DNA of 64,000 bases from Listeria sp. PSOL-1. Its GTDB lineage: Bacteria > Bacillota > Bacilli > Lactobacillales > Listeriaceae. Each line of letters starts with the position of its first letter. Within the stretch, counting starts at the first letter, position 1. Below the pieces are notes generated by a model. That model saw nothing but the letters and a program-made list of their open reading frames with translations. It did not search any database and was not told where the DNA came from. The DNA lies in contig NZ_LR760298.1 in the NCBI RefSeq assembly GCF_902806445.1, positions 1,178,001 to 1,242,000 of the forward strand, read 5' to 3'. Of the stretch, positions 18,612-28,913 are shown piece by piece. Made by a program: the position numbers and the translations under genes.

Positions 18612-19096
18612 AACGCACGCTTTCTTTGATACGTTATAAAATCTAAATCATAAGAACTCTTTTCTCCCCGTACTAAATGCTCACGTTTCACTTCATAAAA
18701 CAGCGACCAATCCACTTCTGGAAAATGCGTATCAGCATCAAAAACGGCATCAATTTGTGTCACAATCAGCTGATCTGCATTATGTAAAAAGAGCTGATAG
18801 ATTTCTGCTCCCCCGCAAATCATAAGGTCTTCTGTACGTGATTTTTGAACGAGCGTCTTCACATCATTGACCACTTCGGCATCAGGAAGGACAAGTGAAT
18901 CATCTCTTGTTAAGACAACGTTTTTACGTTGTGGTAAAGCTTTACCAAGTGACACATAAGTTTTCCGGCCCATGACAACGGTTTTGTTAAGTGTTTGTTT
19001 TTTAAAAAAAGCTAAATCAGCTGGAATATGCCATGGCATGCTATTATCTTTACCAATCGAACCATTTTTATCTTGTGCCCAAATTAACGTAATCAA
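18608..19096 (-). CDS. dfrA: Dihydrofolate reductase
   Basis: This 162-residue enzyme reduces dihydrofolate with NADPH. MPWHIPAD gives Trp22 and the catalytic Asp27. VVMGRKTY is the NADPH loop and ICGGAEIYQLF the end of the cofactor site. TTG at 19096 has AGGAGG 8 nt away. It lies 11 nt after thyA, whose reaction produces its substrate, and overlaps the rRNA methyltransferase by 4 nt. Confidence 0.96.
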   Translation of the reverse strand: MITLIWAQDKNGSIGKDNSMPWHIPADLAFFKKQTLNKTVVMGRKTYVSLGKALPQRKNVVLTRDDSLVLPDAEVVNDVKTLVQKSRTEDLMICGGAEIYQLFLHNADQLIVTQIDAVFDADTHFPEVDWSLFYEVKREHLVRGEKSSYDLDFITYQRKRAL

Positions 19097-19107
19097 ATGT
19101 TTTCCTC

Positions 19108-20052
19108 CTAGACCGAAATTGGTGCCTTAATTGTTGGATGTGGATCATAGCCGTCAAGTGTAATATCCGCAACATCAAAATCAAAAATTGTTTTTGGTTG
19201 TTCATTTAAAATAAGCTTCGGTAATGGACGCACGTCACGTGTTAGCTGCTCTTTCACTTGCTCTAAGTGGTTATTATACAAATGAGCATCCCCTAATGTA
19301 TGGACAAACTCACCTACATCAAGCCCTGTTTCTCTTGCGATGAGATGTGTTAACAACGCATAACTTGCGATATTAAAAGGTACACCCAAAAAAATATCAG
19401 CACTACGTTGATAGAGTTGACAACTTAATTTTCCATTGGCAACATAAAATTGAAAAAGCGTATGACAAGGAGGCAGCGCCATTTGTGGAATATCTTCTGG
19501 ATTCCAAGCAGATACAATAAGTCGCCTTGAATCAGGATTTTTTTTGATCATTTGGATAACCTCGTTCAATTGATCAATGGTTTCATTTGTGGACGTTTTC
19601 CAAGCACGCCATTGTTTTCCATAAATATTTCCTAATTCGCCGTACGTAGTAGAAAATTTTTCGTCCGTTAAGATTTTTGTTTTAAACTTTGCCATTTCGG
19701 CTTGATAGAGCTCGTTAAACGACGCATCCTTAACCGCTCGTAATCCAAAATCTGTCATATCTGGACCACTGTAATCAGCGCTTTTCACATAACGTTCAAA
19801 TGCCCATTCATTCCAAATGTTATTGTTATGCTTTAGCAAGTAACGAATGTTTGTATCCCCATGTAAAAACCATAGTAGTTCACTGACAACAAGCTTAAAT
19901 GGCACACGCTTTGTCGTTAAAATAGGAAAACCAGCTGCCAGATTAAAACGCATTTGATAGCCAAATGTACTAAGCGTGCCTGTCCCTGTCCGGTCTCCTT
20001 TTTGAAAACCATGTTCTAATACATATTTTTCGAGCTCCAAATACTGTTTCAT
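19108..20052 (-). CDS. thyA: Thymidylate synthase ThyA
   Basis: This 314-residue enzyme converts dUMP and methylene-THF to dTMP and dihydrofolate. The catalytic Cys196 lies in [10 protein letters not shown], with [18 protein letters not shown] binding dUMP and the usual DRTGTGT near the N-terminus. The length, near 314, reflects the insert-bearing type found in many Bacilli. AAGGAG precedes the ATG. Coupled to dfrA. Confidence 0.97.
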   Translation of the reverse strand: MKQYLELEKYVLEHGFQKGDRTGTGTLSTFGYQMRFNLAAGFPILTTKRVPFKLVVSELLWFLHGDTNIRYLLKHNNNIWNEWAFERYVKSADYSGPDMTDFGLRAVKDASFNELYQAEMAKFKTKILTDEKFSTTYGELGNIYGKQWRAWKTSTNETIDQLNEVIQMIKKNPDSRRLIVSAWNPEDIPQMALPPCHTLFQFYVANGKLSCQLYQRSADIFLGVPFNIASYALLTHLIARETGLDVGEFVHTLGDAHLYNNHLEQVKEQLTRDVRPLPKLILNEQPKTIFDFDVADITLDGYDPHPTIKAPISV

Positions 20053-20065
20053 GATTCATTTCTCC

Positions 20066-21940
20066 TTAATCTGCATAGGTTGATAAATATTCCCAGCGCT
20101 CCATTAGTTGCTCAAGTTCAGCCTCTTTTGCTGTAATTTTTTCGCTTAATTCACTTGCACTTACAAAGTCAGAACCGCTTTTTTCAAGTTCTTCATTTAA
20201 ATGGCTTATCGTTTGCTCTACTTCTTCAATGGTCGTTTCAATCGTTTCCCATTCGCGCTGTTCCATATAGGTAAGCCGGATTTTTTCTTTTTTCTCATCC
20301 GTTTTTTGTGGCTTTATTTGCTTTTTAACAGGTTTTCTTTCTTTTACAGTTTGTTCTTGTTCAGCTAAATAATCACTATATTCGCCGTAATAAATTTTCA
20401 CCTTACCAACAGCTTCAAATACAAGTAATTTTTCTGTTATTTTGTCTAAAAAATAGCGATCATGACTAACTGTAATGATTGTTCCAGCGAAATTCTGCAA
20501 ATAATCCTCAAGAACAGTAAGCGTTTCAGTATCCAAATCATTGGTTGGTTCATCAAGCAACAGGACATTTGGTTTTTCCATTAGGATTTTTAATAAGAAA
20601 AGACGTCTTTTTTCGCCTCCTGAAAGGCTTCCAATTTTCTTACCATGTGTGCTTGCCGGAAATAAAAAACGTTCTAGCATACTACTGACGCTTAAAGTTT
20701 CGCCAGTTGTTGTAACAACTTCTTGACCAACTTCTTGCAAAAAGCTAATGATCCGTTTTTCAGGATCAAGCGTTATATTTTCTTGTGTATAATAACCGAT
20801 ACGCACCGTGCCGCCAACGATGAGTTCGCCGCTATCTGGAAGCACTTTTTCAGCAAGTAAATTGAGTAGTGTTGACTTCCCTGTTCCGTTGTTTCCTGTA
20901 ATGCCAATACGTTCACCTGGTTGAATAATAAGGCTAAAGTCGCGTAACACATGATGATCTCCGTAATATTTTTCCAAATGGTTTAGCGTGAAAACGTCTT
21001 TACCCAACCGACTTGTTTGCATATCGATTTCAAGTTTACTATCATCACTTTTTGTTTTCACTTTTTTCTCTAGTTCACCGAAACGATCTTTGCGGGCTTT
21101 TTGTTTGGTTGAACGCGCTTTTGCACCACGCCGCATCCAAGCAAGCTCTCTTCGGTAAAGATTTTCATTCTTTTCTGCTATATGCGTCTCTTGTTCTAGC
21201 CGAATTGCTTTTTGTTCCATAAATTTTTCATAATTACCAATGTAGCGAACCGCTGTGCCTCGGTCAAGCTCAACAATATGATTCGTTACTTGATCAAGAA
21301 AATAGCGATCATGCGTCACAAGCAAGACAGCACCTTTGAAGCGATTTAAATAACTTTCAAGAAAACGGATCGACGTATAATCAAGATGATTGGTCGGTTC
21401 ATCCAAAATAAGCAAATCTGGCGTTTCAATCAGTACCTGTGCTAACCCAACTCGCTTTTTTTGTCCACCAGAAAGCGTACCAACCGTTTGATTTATATCT
21501 TTAATTCCTAGTTTATCAAGAATTGTTTTTGCTTCTGTATCTTTATCCCAAGCGCCTGTTTCATTCATATTCTCTTCTGCTTGGAAAAAAGCCTGATGAT
21601 CGTAAGCTTGATTTTCCATTTGGCGTAGGATGCTTTCATAGTTTCTGATCGCTTTAAAGGCTGCTGTATCGGCTTTAAACACCGCTTCAATCACTGTTTT
21701 ATCCTCATCTAACGCTGGATCTTGGGCTAAATAGCTAATCGTATAATCTTTACCTCGTATCATTTCTCCAGAATCTGCAGAGCTTTTCCCTGCAATGACT
21801 TCAAGTAATGTCGATTTTCCAGTGCCATTAATTCCGATTAAACCGATACGCTCACCCTCAGAAATTGTAAAACTAATATCAGTCAATAATGTTTTTTCAC
21901 CAAATGTTTTCGTAACGTGCTCGATTCTTATTTGTTTCAT
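20066..21940 (-). CDS. ABC-F family ATPase (Uup/YfmR type)
   Basis: This 624-residue soluble protein has two ABC domains. The first has GINGTGKST near 36, LSGGQKKR and LLILDEPTNHLD, and the second GNNGTGKST, LSGGEKRR and LLLDEPTNDLD. A basic linker lies between them (near 260-300), and a C-terminal coiled coil (about 545-615) is of the Uup type. No membrane segment is present, so it is a ribosome-associated translation factor, not a transporter. It heads the thyA-dfrA unit. Confidence 0.92.
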   Translation of the reverse strand: MKQIRIEHVTKTFGEKTLLTDISFTISEGERIGLIGINGTGKSTLLEVIAGKSSADSGEMIRGKDYTISYLAQDPALDEDKTVIEAVFKADTAAFKAIRNYESILRQMENQAYDHQAFFQAEENMNETGAWDKDTEAKTILDKLGIKDINQTVGTLSGGQKKRVGLAQVLIETPDLLILDEPTNHLDYTSIRFLESYLNRFKGAVLLVTHDRYFLDQVTNHIVELDRGTAVRYIGNYEKFMEQKAIRLEQETHIAEKNENLYRRELAWMRRGAKARSTKQKARKDRFGELEKKVKTKSDDSKLEIDMQTSRLGKDVFTLNHLEKYYGDHHVLRDFSLIIQPGERIGITGNNGTGKSTLLNLLAEKVLPDSGELIVGGTVRIGYYTQENITLDPEKRIISFLQEVGQEVVTTTGETLSVSSMLERFLFPASTHGKKIGSLSGGEKRRLFLLKILMEKPNVLLLDEPTNDLDTETLTVLEDYLQNFAGTIITVSHDRYFLDKITEKLLVFEAVGKVKIYYGEYSDYLAEQEQTVKERKPVKKQIKPQKTDEKKEKIRLTYMEQREWETIETTIEEVEQTISHLNEELEKSGSDFVSASELSEKITAKEAELEQLMERWEYLSTYAD

Positions 21941-22100
21941 TATAGTCCCTTCATTAACCGTTTCTATTCTTTTCTATTTTATCGAAAAAGCAGGAGATAC
22001 GCAAACGTGTAATTTTAAAAATGATATTAAAAAAACAGCTAAAGTCCATCTATCTTCATCTCGTTTTTTTATAGTATTCTTACACGAAATGGAGGTTATC

Positions 22101-22387
22101 ATGCAGTAGCAACAAATAATCCTAAAGAGTGGCCCATTCCTCAAGAAGACGTAGATAAAATCAGCAAGCTAAAACAAGTAAAAGATTATCTATCAACTTC
22201 TATAGGTGATGCTTTAAGAGGAAGTTTACAAACAGTTTCTAAAGCAAACAAGCCTAATAACAGTAGTGATCCAGATATACCAGTTCTAAGAATCGCTAGT
22301 GCTACCCATATTCCAACAGCTTACTCACGAAAGAAACAAATGTGTCATCATGGTGACACACGATCAGCAAGTTACCAATTGTTCTGA
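22101..22387 (+). pseudogene. Frameshifted small gene remnant
   Basis: An ATG at 22101 with a very good TGGAGG site is followed by only one codon before TAG. One base later the frame (from 22103) is open for 94 codons to TGA at 22385, reading AVATNNPKEWPIPQED and then a lysine-rich stretch, but this frame has no ATG, GTG or TTG of its own at the front. Loss of a single base just after the start (ATG GCA GTA becoming ATG CAG TAG) would explain this. I do not recognise the protein. The last part overlaps the ABC fragment in another frame, so the true end is unclear. Confidence 0.55.
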
Positions 22388-22445
22388 TGTTGTTTTAATA
22401 TTGAAGCAGGGAGGTTCTACAAAAAAGAATAATCAACTGATATAA
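22290..22445 (+). pseudogene. C-terminal fragment of an ABC transporter ATPase
   Basis: In frame 22344 the DNA encodes QQLTHERNKCVIMVTHDQ followed by QVTNCSDVVLILKQGG and a stop at 22443. VIMVTHDQ with its histidine is the H-loop region of LolD/MacB-like ABC ATPases and is followed by the usual CSDVVLIL end. No Walker A, signature or Walker B sequence is present upstream and the frame is closed by TAA at 22287. It is thus the tail of a lost gene, joined to other debris. Confidence 0.65.
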
Positions 22446-22454
22446 GTAATAAAA

Positions 22455-22493
22455 CGTACTGAGATTTGTGGTTGAACCACGAATCTCAGTACG
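22455..22493. terminator. Bidirectional terminator
   Basis: A 19-bp stem with one G-U pair (CGTACTGAGATT against AATCTCAGTACG) with a tiny loop and flanking A/T tracts. It lies between the debris and fhs and can serve both strands. Confidence 0.85.
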
Positions 22494-22512
22494 CTTTTAC
22501 TTAAAAATCGCC

Positions 22513-24195
22513 TTAAAACAGTCCTTTTGCATGCCCTCTTTCATCAACATCCATATTAAGCGCAGCAGGTTTTTTCGGGAGACCAGGCATCGTCATTACA
22601 TCGCCTGTCAGCGCCACAACAAAACCAGCACCAAGTTTTGGAATAAACTCACGAATGTGTATCGTAAAGTTTGTTGGTCGGCCAAGTAATGCTTGATTAT
22701 CGGATAAACTATACTGGGTTTTTGCCATGCAAATTGGATAACGATCCCATCCATATTTTTTAAACTCAGCAATTTGTTTTTGTGCTTTATTCGATAATTC
22801 AACACCTATACCGCCATAAACCTTTGTGACAATCTTTTCCAATTTTTCTTCAATCGATTCAGCGTTGTCGTATAAGCGTTTATAATTCGCTTTATCTTTT
22901 TCGATTTCTTGAACGACTTTATCTGCTAATTCTAATCCACCGTCGCCGCCTTTTTCCCAAACCTCAGTTAACGAAAATGGAATTTGATTTTTCGTGCAAA
23001 GTGCTTCAAGCGCTTCAACTTCATGATCTGTATCTGTTACAAATTTATTGATCGCAACAACATATGGAAGACCAAACTGTGTGATGGAATCAATATGTTT
23101 TTGTAAATTAGCAAAACCATCTTGTAATGCGGAAACATTCTCTTTTGCAAGTTCTGTTTTCGCTACACCACCGTGCATTTTTAGCGCACGAATTGTTGCT
23201 ACAAGAACGACGCAATCAGGCGCTTTCCCTAGTACTGGCACTTTAATATCAAGGAATTTTTCTGCGCCTAAATCAGCACCAAACCCAGCTTCTGTTACCG
23301 CATAATCACCTAATTTCAGCGCCGTTCTAGTCGCAATAATACTATTACAGCCGTGCGCAATGTTAGCAAAAGGACCGCCATGTACAATAGCAGGTGTATG
23401 TTCAAGTGTTTGAACAAGATTTGGCTTGAGTCCATCTTTAAGCAATAAAGTAAGTGCCCCCGCATAACCTAATTCACCCACTGTAATTGGTTCTTTATTA
23501 TAGTTATAGCCAATCACGATTTCACTTAAACGATGTTTTAAATCTTTCAAATCGGTTGCTAAGCAAATAATCGCCATAATTTCTGAAGCAACAGTAATAT
23601 CAAAGCCATCTTCACGAGGAATCCCTTGTACCGGTCCACCTAAACCAACAACAACTTTCCGAAGCGCTCGGTCATTTAAATCGACTACACGTTTCCAAAC
23701 AATCCGCCTTTGATCAATTTTTAGCTCATTCCCTTGCTGCATGTGATTATCAATCAACGCCGAAAGTGTATTATTAGCCGTAGTAATTGCATGAAAATCG
23801 CCTGTAAAATGCAGGTTGATATCTTCCATTGGGACAACTTGGGCGTAGCCTCCACCCGTTGCTCCGCCTTTAATCCCCATGGTAGGGCCAAGTGAAGGTT
23901 CACGTAAAGCAATCACTGTTTTCTTGCCCTTTTTAGAAAGCGCGTCACCTAAACCAACTGTAACTGTCGACTTTCCTTCACCAGCAGGAGTCGGATTAAT
24001 AGCCGTAACAAGAACAAGTTTCCCTTGCTCTCGGTTTTTTAAAGAATGGATCGCTTCGTATGTCAACTTTGCTTTTGTTTTTCCATAAAGTTCTAATTCA
24101 TCACTTGTTAAACCTAAATCTGCTGCAATTTCTGTTATTGGTGAAATCTCGGCAAGTGAAGCAATTTCAATATCTGATTTGTACGCTTTTGTCAT
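22513..24195 (-). CDS. fhs: Formate-tetrahydrofolate ligase
   Basis: This 560-residue cytosolic enzyme makes 10-formyl-THF from formate, THF and ATP. The ATP motif TPAGEGKST is at 69-77, with [21 protein letters not shown] typical of the family (given here by its first residues EPSLGP at about 98) and [14 protein letters not shown] near the C-terminus. GGAGGGG precedes the ATG. It is monocistronic, ending at 22455-22493. The gap 24196-24342 upstream is AT-rich; I cannot define its promoter. Confidence 0.97.
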   Translation of the reverse strand: MTKAYKSDIEIASLAEISPITEIAADLGLTSDELELYGKTKAKLTYEAIHSLKNREQGKLVLVTAINPTPAGEGKSTVTVGLGDALSKKGKKTVIALREPSLGPTMGIKGGATGGGYAQVVPMEDINLHFTGDFHAITTANNTLSALIDNHMQQGNELKIDQRRIVWKRVVDLNDRALRKVVVGLGGPVQGIPREDGFDITVASEIMAIICLATDLKDLKHRLSEIVIGYNYNKEPITVGELGYAGALTLLLKDGLKPNLVQTLEHTPAIVHGGPFANIAHGCNSIIATRTALKLGDYAVTEAGFGADLGAEKFLDIKVPVLGKAPDCVVLVATIRALKMHGGVAKTELAKENVSALQDGFANLQKHIDSITQFGLPYVVAINKFVTDTDHEVEALEALCTKNQIPFSLTEVWEKGGDGGLELADKVVQEIEKDKANYKRLYDNAESIEEKLEKIVTKVYGGIGVELSNKAQKQIAEFKKYGWDRYPICMAKTQYSLSDNQALLGRPTNFTIHIREFIPKLGAGFVVALTGDVMTMPGLPKKPAALNMDVDERGHAKGLF

Positions 24196-24342
24196 TTTTT
24201 AATTCCCCTCCATTATGTATCTATAATTATATAAAATCCACAAAATGTAAGTGCTTTCTTTTTTATACACCGAAAACAAGTCGGTCAACAACAATTATCG
24301 CTGTTTAATCTTACAAATTGCAAATTTATACTACCAAAATCG

Positions 24343-24768
24343 TTAGTCCTCTTTAGGTATTCTTTCCTGCAATGCTCTTAGTTTTTCGAGTGCTTCGTTA
24401 TTCTCTTCAAAAAACTGCACTAAATCACCTATACGATCAATCGAATTCCAACTGAGATGATGCTCTATCCCTTCAACGTCATCATAAACATGCTTTTCTT
24501 CTACGCCAAGTACACGTAAAAAATTTTCAAGTAAGGTATGACGTTCTAAAAGACGCTTACCAACTTTACTTCCTTTTGCAGTTAAAACTAAACCGCGATA
24601 TTTTTCATAAACAAGGTATTCATCTTTATCTAATTTTTGAACCATTTTTGTAACAGATGACGGATGCACATCTAGCCCTTTAGCAATGTCAGATACACGG
24701 GCATACCCTTTTATTTTGATCAAAGAATAGATCTTTTCAATATAGTCTTCCATACTTGGTGTTGGCAT
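24343..24768 (-). CDS. mntR: Manganese transport regulator MntR
   Basis: This 141-residue DtxR-family metalloregulator retains all six MntR metal ligands: Asp8, Glu11, His77, Glu99, Glu102 and His103. This set (Asp8 and no Met/Cys ligand) marks Mn2+ rather than Fe2+ sensing. The N-terminal winged helix has [10 protein letters not shown]. It lacks an SH3 domain, as usual for MntR. It should repress Mn2+ uptake genes, none of which lie in this window. Confidence 0.96.
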   Translation of the reverse strand: MPTPSMEDYIEKIYSLIKIKGYARVSDIAKGLDVHPSSVTKMVQKLDKDEYLVYEKYRGLVLTAKGSKVGKRLLERHTLLENFLRVLGVEEKHVYDDVEGIEHHLSWNSIDRIGDLVQFFEENNEALEKLRALQERIPKED

Positions 24769-24943
24769 ACCATACCCTCCAACTTCATTTCTTTCTTCTC
24801 AAATTGTACTATATAAATCCGCTGAAACAAAGTAATTACACTTCTTTATGTGAAAACAAATCCCACATCGTTGGCTATTTTAAATGTTCATGAATCGTAT
24901 GTATTTACAGCTTAAAATATTATTAAATATTTTCAAAATTCAC

Positions 24944-25035
24944 TTGACTTTCATAGGTATTTAGGTTTATAGTGAAAATATCATGTAAAGGATGCTTTAT
25001 ATGTAGAGAATATTATAGTCACAGAAGGCTATAAT
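24944..25035 (+). promoter_or_regulatory. Cold-shock gene promoter and structured leader
   Basis: TTGACT (24944-24949), an 18-nt spacer and TATAGT (24968-24973) give a transcript with a leader of about 80 nt. Within it ATTATAG and CTATAAT (about 25010-25035) can pair just upstream of the AGGAGG site. Long structured leaders are known for csp genes and act in cold-dependent translation. The same role here is inferred. Confidence 0.65.
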
Positions 25036-25059
25036 TAAAGATTAGGAGGAACTGTTTCA

Positions 25060-25260
25060 ATGCAAAATGGGAGCGTAAAATGGTTTAACAACGAAAAAGG
25101 TTATGGTTTTATTGAGGCAGAAAATGGTGGCGATGTATTCGTACACCACACAGCCATCAGCGGCGAAGGTTACAAGTCTTTGGAAGAGGAACAAAAAGTA
25201 ACATTTGAAATCGTTGAAGGTAACCGTGGACCTCAAGCAGCAAATGTAGAAAAAGCATAA
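25060..25260 (+). CDS. Cold shock protein (CspA/CspD-like)
   Basis: This 66-residue single-stranded nucleic acid binding protein (OB fold) has RNP1 KGYGFI (13-18) and RNP2 VFVHH (26-30). It acts as an RNA chaperone. AGGAGG lies 9 nt from the ATG. Monocistronic, with a long 5' leader and an inverted repeat after the stop. Confidence 0.96.
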   Translation: MQNGSVKWFNNEKGYGFIEAENGGDVFVHHTAISGEGYKSLEEEQKVTFEIVEGNRGPQAANVEKA

Positions 25261-25321
25261 CTTTGGAATGAAATAAAGATATTTTATCTTTTATAACGAG
25301 TCTGAAGCACAAAACAATTCG

Positions 25322-25419
25322 GAGTTTGGGACAAAATCAGCAGTTTGGCGTATTCGAAATGCGCCTATCTACATCATCTTTTTAAAAAGGATGACCAAGC
25401 TGATTCATGACCCAAACTC
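25322..25419. repeat. GAGTTTGGG intergenic inverted repeat
   Basis: Outer arms GAGTTTGGG (25322) and CCCAAACTC (to 25419) continue inward as TCAGCxGTTTGG against CCAAGCTGA. They enclose two smaller hairpins, GGCGTATTCGAAATGCGCC (25347-25365) and one around TTTTTAAAAA (25374-25394). The motif resembles the GAGTTTGGGACA-type intergenic repeats common in low-GC Gram-positives (from memory). It is unrelated to the TCTGGCAA family. It may end csp transcription. The rest of 25261-25507 shows no gene. Confidence 0.65.
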
Positions 25420-25507
25420 TTCGTAATAAATCAAGCCGATTTGTTTCTTTTATGTCTCAAGCTCGTTTTTCTTTAAAAACAAGTGGGCAAAGATTGGAGA
25501 AATTTTT

Positions 25508-25909
25508 TTGGACATTTATGTAGATGGAGCTAGTGCAGGAAACCCTGGTATAAGTGGCGCTGGTATCATCCTTGTTGGCGAAAATCTTTATGAACAGCAT
25601 GCTTATCCTCTTTCTGTGATGTCTAATCACGAAGCGGAATTTATCGCGATTAAATTAGGCTTAGAACTAGCCGTAACAAAGCAAGCCCATTTTGTACGGC
25701 TCTATTCCGATTCGAAAGTAGCCATTGAAGCACTTGAAAAGCGTTATGTCAAAAATCCACTTTTCAAACCGCATTTAACCGAAATTCTAAATTTAACAGA
25801 AAAAATACCACTTTTCTATCCTGCTTGGCGCCACGTCACACAAAATAAGCAAGCCGATCAGTTAGCAAAACAAGCCATTCAAAAACAAAAAGAACTAGGA
25901 GATCAATAA
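25508..25909 (+). CDS. RNase HI-like protein (YpeP type)
   Basis: This 133-residue RNase H fold starts with YVDGASAGNPG (Asp6) and has NHEAEF (Glu), RLYSDSKVA (Asp) and QADQLAKQA (Asp), so the four acidic catalytic positions are retained. It may cleave RNA in RNA-DNA hybrids. The family has short reticulocyte-like members without the basic protrusion, as here. TTG start with GGAG 9 nt upstream. It is convergent with the exonuclease gene. Confidence 0.88.
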   Translation: MDIYVDGASAGNPGISGAGIILVGENLYEQHAYPLSVMSNHEAEFIAIKLGLELAVTKQAHFVRLYSDSKVAIEALEKRYVKNPLFKPHLTEILNLTEKIPLFYPAWRHVTQNKQADQLAKQAIQKQKELGDQ

Positions 25910-25931
25910 AAAATGGACAACAAACACTCTT

Positions 25932-26798
25932 TTATAATTCACGCCACAATGTTTTTAACCCGTGAGCCTGAATAACTTCTTTGGCATTTTGATCAAAACC
26001 CGAATAAAGAGCACGTTCAAAATCTACTTCTAGTGGAACATTTGTATGAATAGTAGCTAGTTGCTGACTTAATTTTAACATATCTAGATCTTCTTGAATC
26101 TTCTTTTGCTGCCCTGGTTTAAGTTCTGTTATGTGATCAAGAACCCCTTGGATTGTTTCATATTGTTGAATCAATTGGAGTGCTGTTTTTTCACCAATAC
26201 CGCGAACGCCAGGATAACCATCAGATGGATCCCCCATAAACGCTTTTACATCAATAAATTGCCTCGGTGTAATCCCCAGTTCTGCAAAAAATGTCGCTTC
26301 ATCGTAGCGCTTATAATTCCCGTACCCCTTTTGCATGATCCAAACGTGATTCGTTGGACAGATCAACTGCAATAAATCTTTATCTCCACTTAAAATAACC
26401 GATTGAAATTGATCTTTTGTTTGTTCAGTAATCGTACCAATACAATCATCTGCCTCATACCCCACAACGCCAACATTTAAGAAACCTAGTTGTTCTGCCA
26501 CTTCTTTTGCCAAATCAAATTGAGGGATTAGTTCTTCTGGCGGCACAGTTCTCTTTGCTTTATAGCCAACAAAAAGTTCATTACGAAATGTTTCCTTTCC
26601 CATGTCCCAGCAAATAAGCGCATGTGTTGGGTTATTTTGTCGAATCGCAGCAAGTAAATGGCGCAACATCCCTTGAACGCCATTTGTTGGTAAACCATTT
26701 TCATTATACATAAATTGCTTTGTCACACTGGTTGCATAAAACGCACGAAATAATAAGGCCATCCCATCAACAATTAAAAGCTTTGGTTTTGTTTCCAC
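25932..26798 (-). CDS. 5'-3' exonuclease (YpcP type)
   Basis: This 288-residue stand-alone homologue of the DNA polymerase I 5' nuclease domain has LIVDGMALLFRAFYA, YEADDCIG and SGDKDLLQL (metal-binding acids) and the H3TH motif GVRGIGEKTALQLI. It probably removes RNA primers and flaps. GTG start with GGGAGG 7 nt upstream. It lies 46 nt after pbuX on the same strand. Confidence 0.92.
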   Translation of the reverse strand: METKPKLLIVDGMALLFRAFYATSVTKQFMYNENGLPTNGVQGMLRHLLAAIRQNNPTHALICWDMGKETFRNELFVGYKAKRTVPPEELIPQFDLAKEVAEQLGFLNVGVVGYEADDCIGTITEQTKDQFQSVILSGDKDLLQLICPTNHVWIMQKGYGNYKRYDEATFFAELGITPRQFIDVKAFMGDPSDGYPGVRGIGEKTALQLIQQYETIQGVLDHITELKPGQQKKIQEDLDMLKLSQQLATIHTNVPLEVDFERALYSGFDQNAKEVIQAHGLKTLWREL

Positions 26799-26844
26799 TC
26801 TGTTGCCTCCCTCACTTTTTATTCGATCAACTTGTTTTTATCCC

Positions 26845-28152
26845 TTATTTAACATGAACGCTTTTTTCAGTCAAAAGTTCTTCTGAATTAACTTTCTTTT
26901 TCATATTAAAAATGATATTGAGCGAAATAGCTGTCACGCTCCCAGCTACAATTCCATTGCTCGTAAATAACTGAATAAATGCTGGGAAAGCGGCAAATAA
27001 GTTAGGCACCACCGTTACACCAAGTCCAACACCAACAGAACAAGCAATAATTAACAAGTTTTCTTGAGACGTGAAATTAACTCGCCCAAGCATTTTAATC
27101 CCTTGAGCAACTACCATGCCAAACATGGCAACCATTGCACCACCAAGGACAGGTGTTGGAATGATTGTTGTCACTGCCCCAATTTTTGGAACAATCCCTA
27201 AAACAATTAAAAATGAAGCCGCCACGAAAATTACATTTCGCGTTTTAATTCCTGAAAGTTGTACTAACCCGACATTTTGTGAATAACCCGTATAAGGAAA
27301 CGTATTAAAAATACCACCCAAAATAATAGCAAGACCTTCTGCCCGGTATCCTCGTGTTAAATCCTTCTTTTCAAGCGGTCGATTAACAATATCAGCTAAA
27401 GCAAAATAAACACCCGTGGATTCTACCATACTCACAAGCGAAATGAGGATCATCGTGATAATAGCAGACCATTCAAATGTTGGCATCCCAAAATAAAAAG
27501 GGACAGGAACATGAAACCACTGAGCCATAGAAACAGGCGCAAAATCCATTTTCCCCATTATAAAAGCAAACAGTGCACCACCAAATAGCCCAATTAAAAC
27601 CGCAATTGCTCTCATAAATCCATTACCAAAGCGATAAACTAAAATAATAAGCAGCAATGTGCCAAAGCCAAGTCCAAGGTTATAAAGTGAACCAAAATCT
27701 TTAGCCCCCACGCCACCTGCTAAATTATTAATGGCAACTGGAATAAGTGTTAAACCAATCACAGTCACAACCGAGCCCGTTACAACAGGCGGAAAAAAAC
27801 GAACAACTTTTGAAAAAAATGGTGCAATAAGTAACACAAATAAACCAGATGCAATGATTGACCCATAAATCGCACCGATGCCAAAATTTTGGCCAATTAA
27901 AATAATCGGAGCAATCGCTTGAACCGCACATCCCAGTACAACCGGTAAACCAATGCCAAAAAAACGATTCACAAAAAGCTGAAGAAGTGTTGCAATGCCA
28001 CACATAAAAATATCAATAGAAACAAGATATGTCATTTGCTCTCCACTAAATGACAAAGCACCACCAATTAACAGCGGAACAATGACAGCACCCGCATACA
28101 TCGCAAGTACATGTTGGAAGCCAAGTGCAAGAATTTTTCCTTTTAAAAACAT
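26845..28152 (-). CDS. pbuX: Xanthine permease PbuX
   Basis: This 435-residue membrane transporter of the NCS2 (nucleobase/ascorbate) family has about 12-14 hydrophobic segments, with the family motif QNVGLVQLSGIKTRNV and GLPVVLGCAVQAIAP. The purine substrate is supported by pairing with xpt. Its ribosome binding site lies inside the last codons of xpt (GGAGGAGGC), so translation is coupled and both answer to the riboswitch. Confidence 0.94.
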   Translation of the reverse strand: MFLKGKILALGFQHVLAMYAGAVIVPLLIGGALSFSGEQMTYLVSIDIFMCGIATLLQLFVNRFFGIGLPVVLGCAVQAIAPIILIGQNFGIGAIYGSIIASGLFVLLIAPFFSKVVRFFPPVVTGSVVTVIGLTLIPVAINNLAGGVGAKDFGSLYNLGLGFGTLLLIILVYRFGNGFMRAIAVLIGLFGGALFAFIMGKMDFAPVSMAQWFHVPVPFYFGMPTFEWSAIITMILISLVSMVESTGVYFALADIVNRPLEKKDLTRGYRAEGLAIILGGIFNTFPYTGYSQNVGLVQLSGIKTRNVIFVAASFLIVLGIVPKIGAVTTIIPTPVLGGAMVAMFGMVVAQGIKMLGRVNFTSQENLLIIACSVGVGLGVTVVPNLFAAFPAFIQLFTSNGIVAGSVTAISLNIIFNMKKKVNSEELLTEKSVHVK

Positions 28153-28155
28153 GCC

Positions 28156-28749
<594 letters not shown>

Positions 28750-28756
28750 TCAAAAT

Positions 28757-28816
28757 AAAAAAATGCCTATTTCGCAAATGAGAAATAGGCAAAATAAACC
28801 AGCAAACAACTGGTTT
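28757..28816 (-). terminator. Riboswitch expression platform: terminator and preceding hairpin
   Basis: On the minus strand a 10-bp stem TGCCTATTTC/GAAATAGGCA (28764-28791) runs into seven Ts, an intrinsic terminator before xpt. Upstream of it, AAACCAG and CTGGTTT (28796-28816) form a second hairpin. Formation of the terminator when purine is bound is the known mechanism of this class. Confidence 0.85.
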
Positions 28817-28829
28817 CTCGCATATTACT

Positions 28830-28900
28830 CACCTATAGTCCAATCATTTACGGCGACCGGGTAGAAACTTGCTGTCCATATTACAGCCATTATATAAGTG
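28830..28900 (-). ncRNA. Purine riboswitch aptamer, guanine class
   Basis: The minus strand shows all conserved parts: TATAATGG and ATATGG around P2, GTTTCTACC, CCGTAAA and GACTAT. P1 pairs CACTTAT with ATAGGTG. The ligand-specifying base (position 74 equivalent) is C in GACTAT, hence guanine/hypoxanthine rather than adenine. P3 (CCGGTC with GATTGG) holds two consecutive G-U pairs. Confidence 0.95.
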
Positions 28901-28913
28901 AAACTTGTACATT

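Noticed and set aside
27728-28003. Cys/Trp-rich minus-strand frame
   Set aside because: It is a shadow of pbuX in another frame; the composition is typical of an out-of-frame membrane protein.
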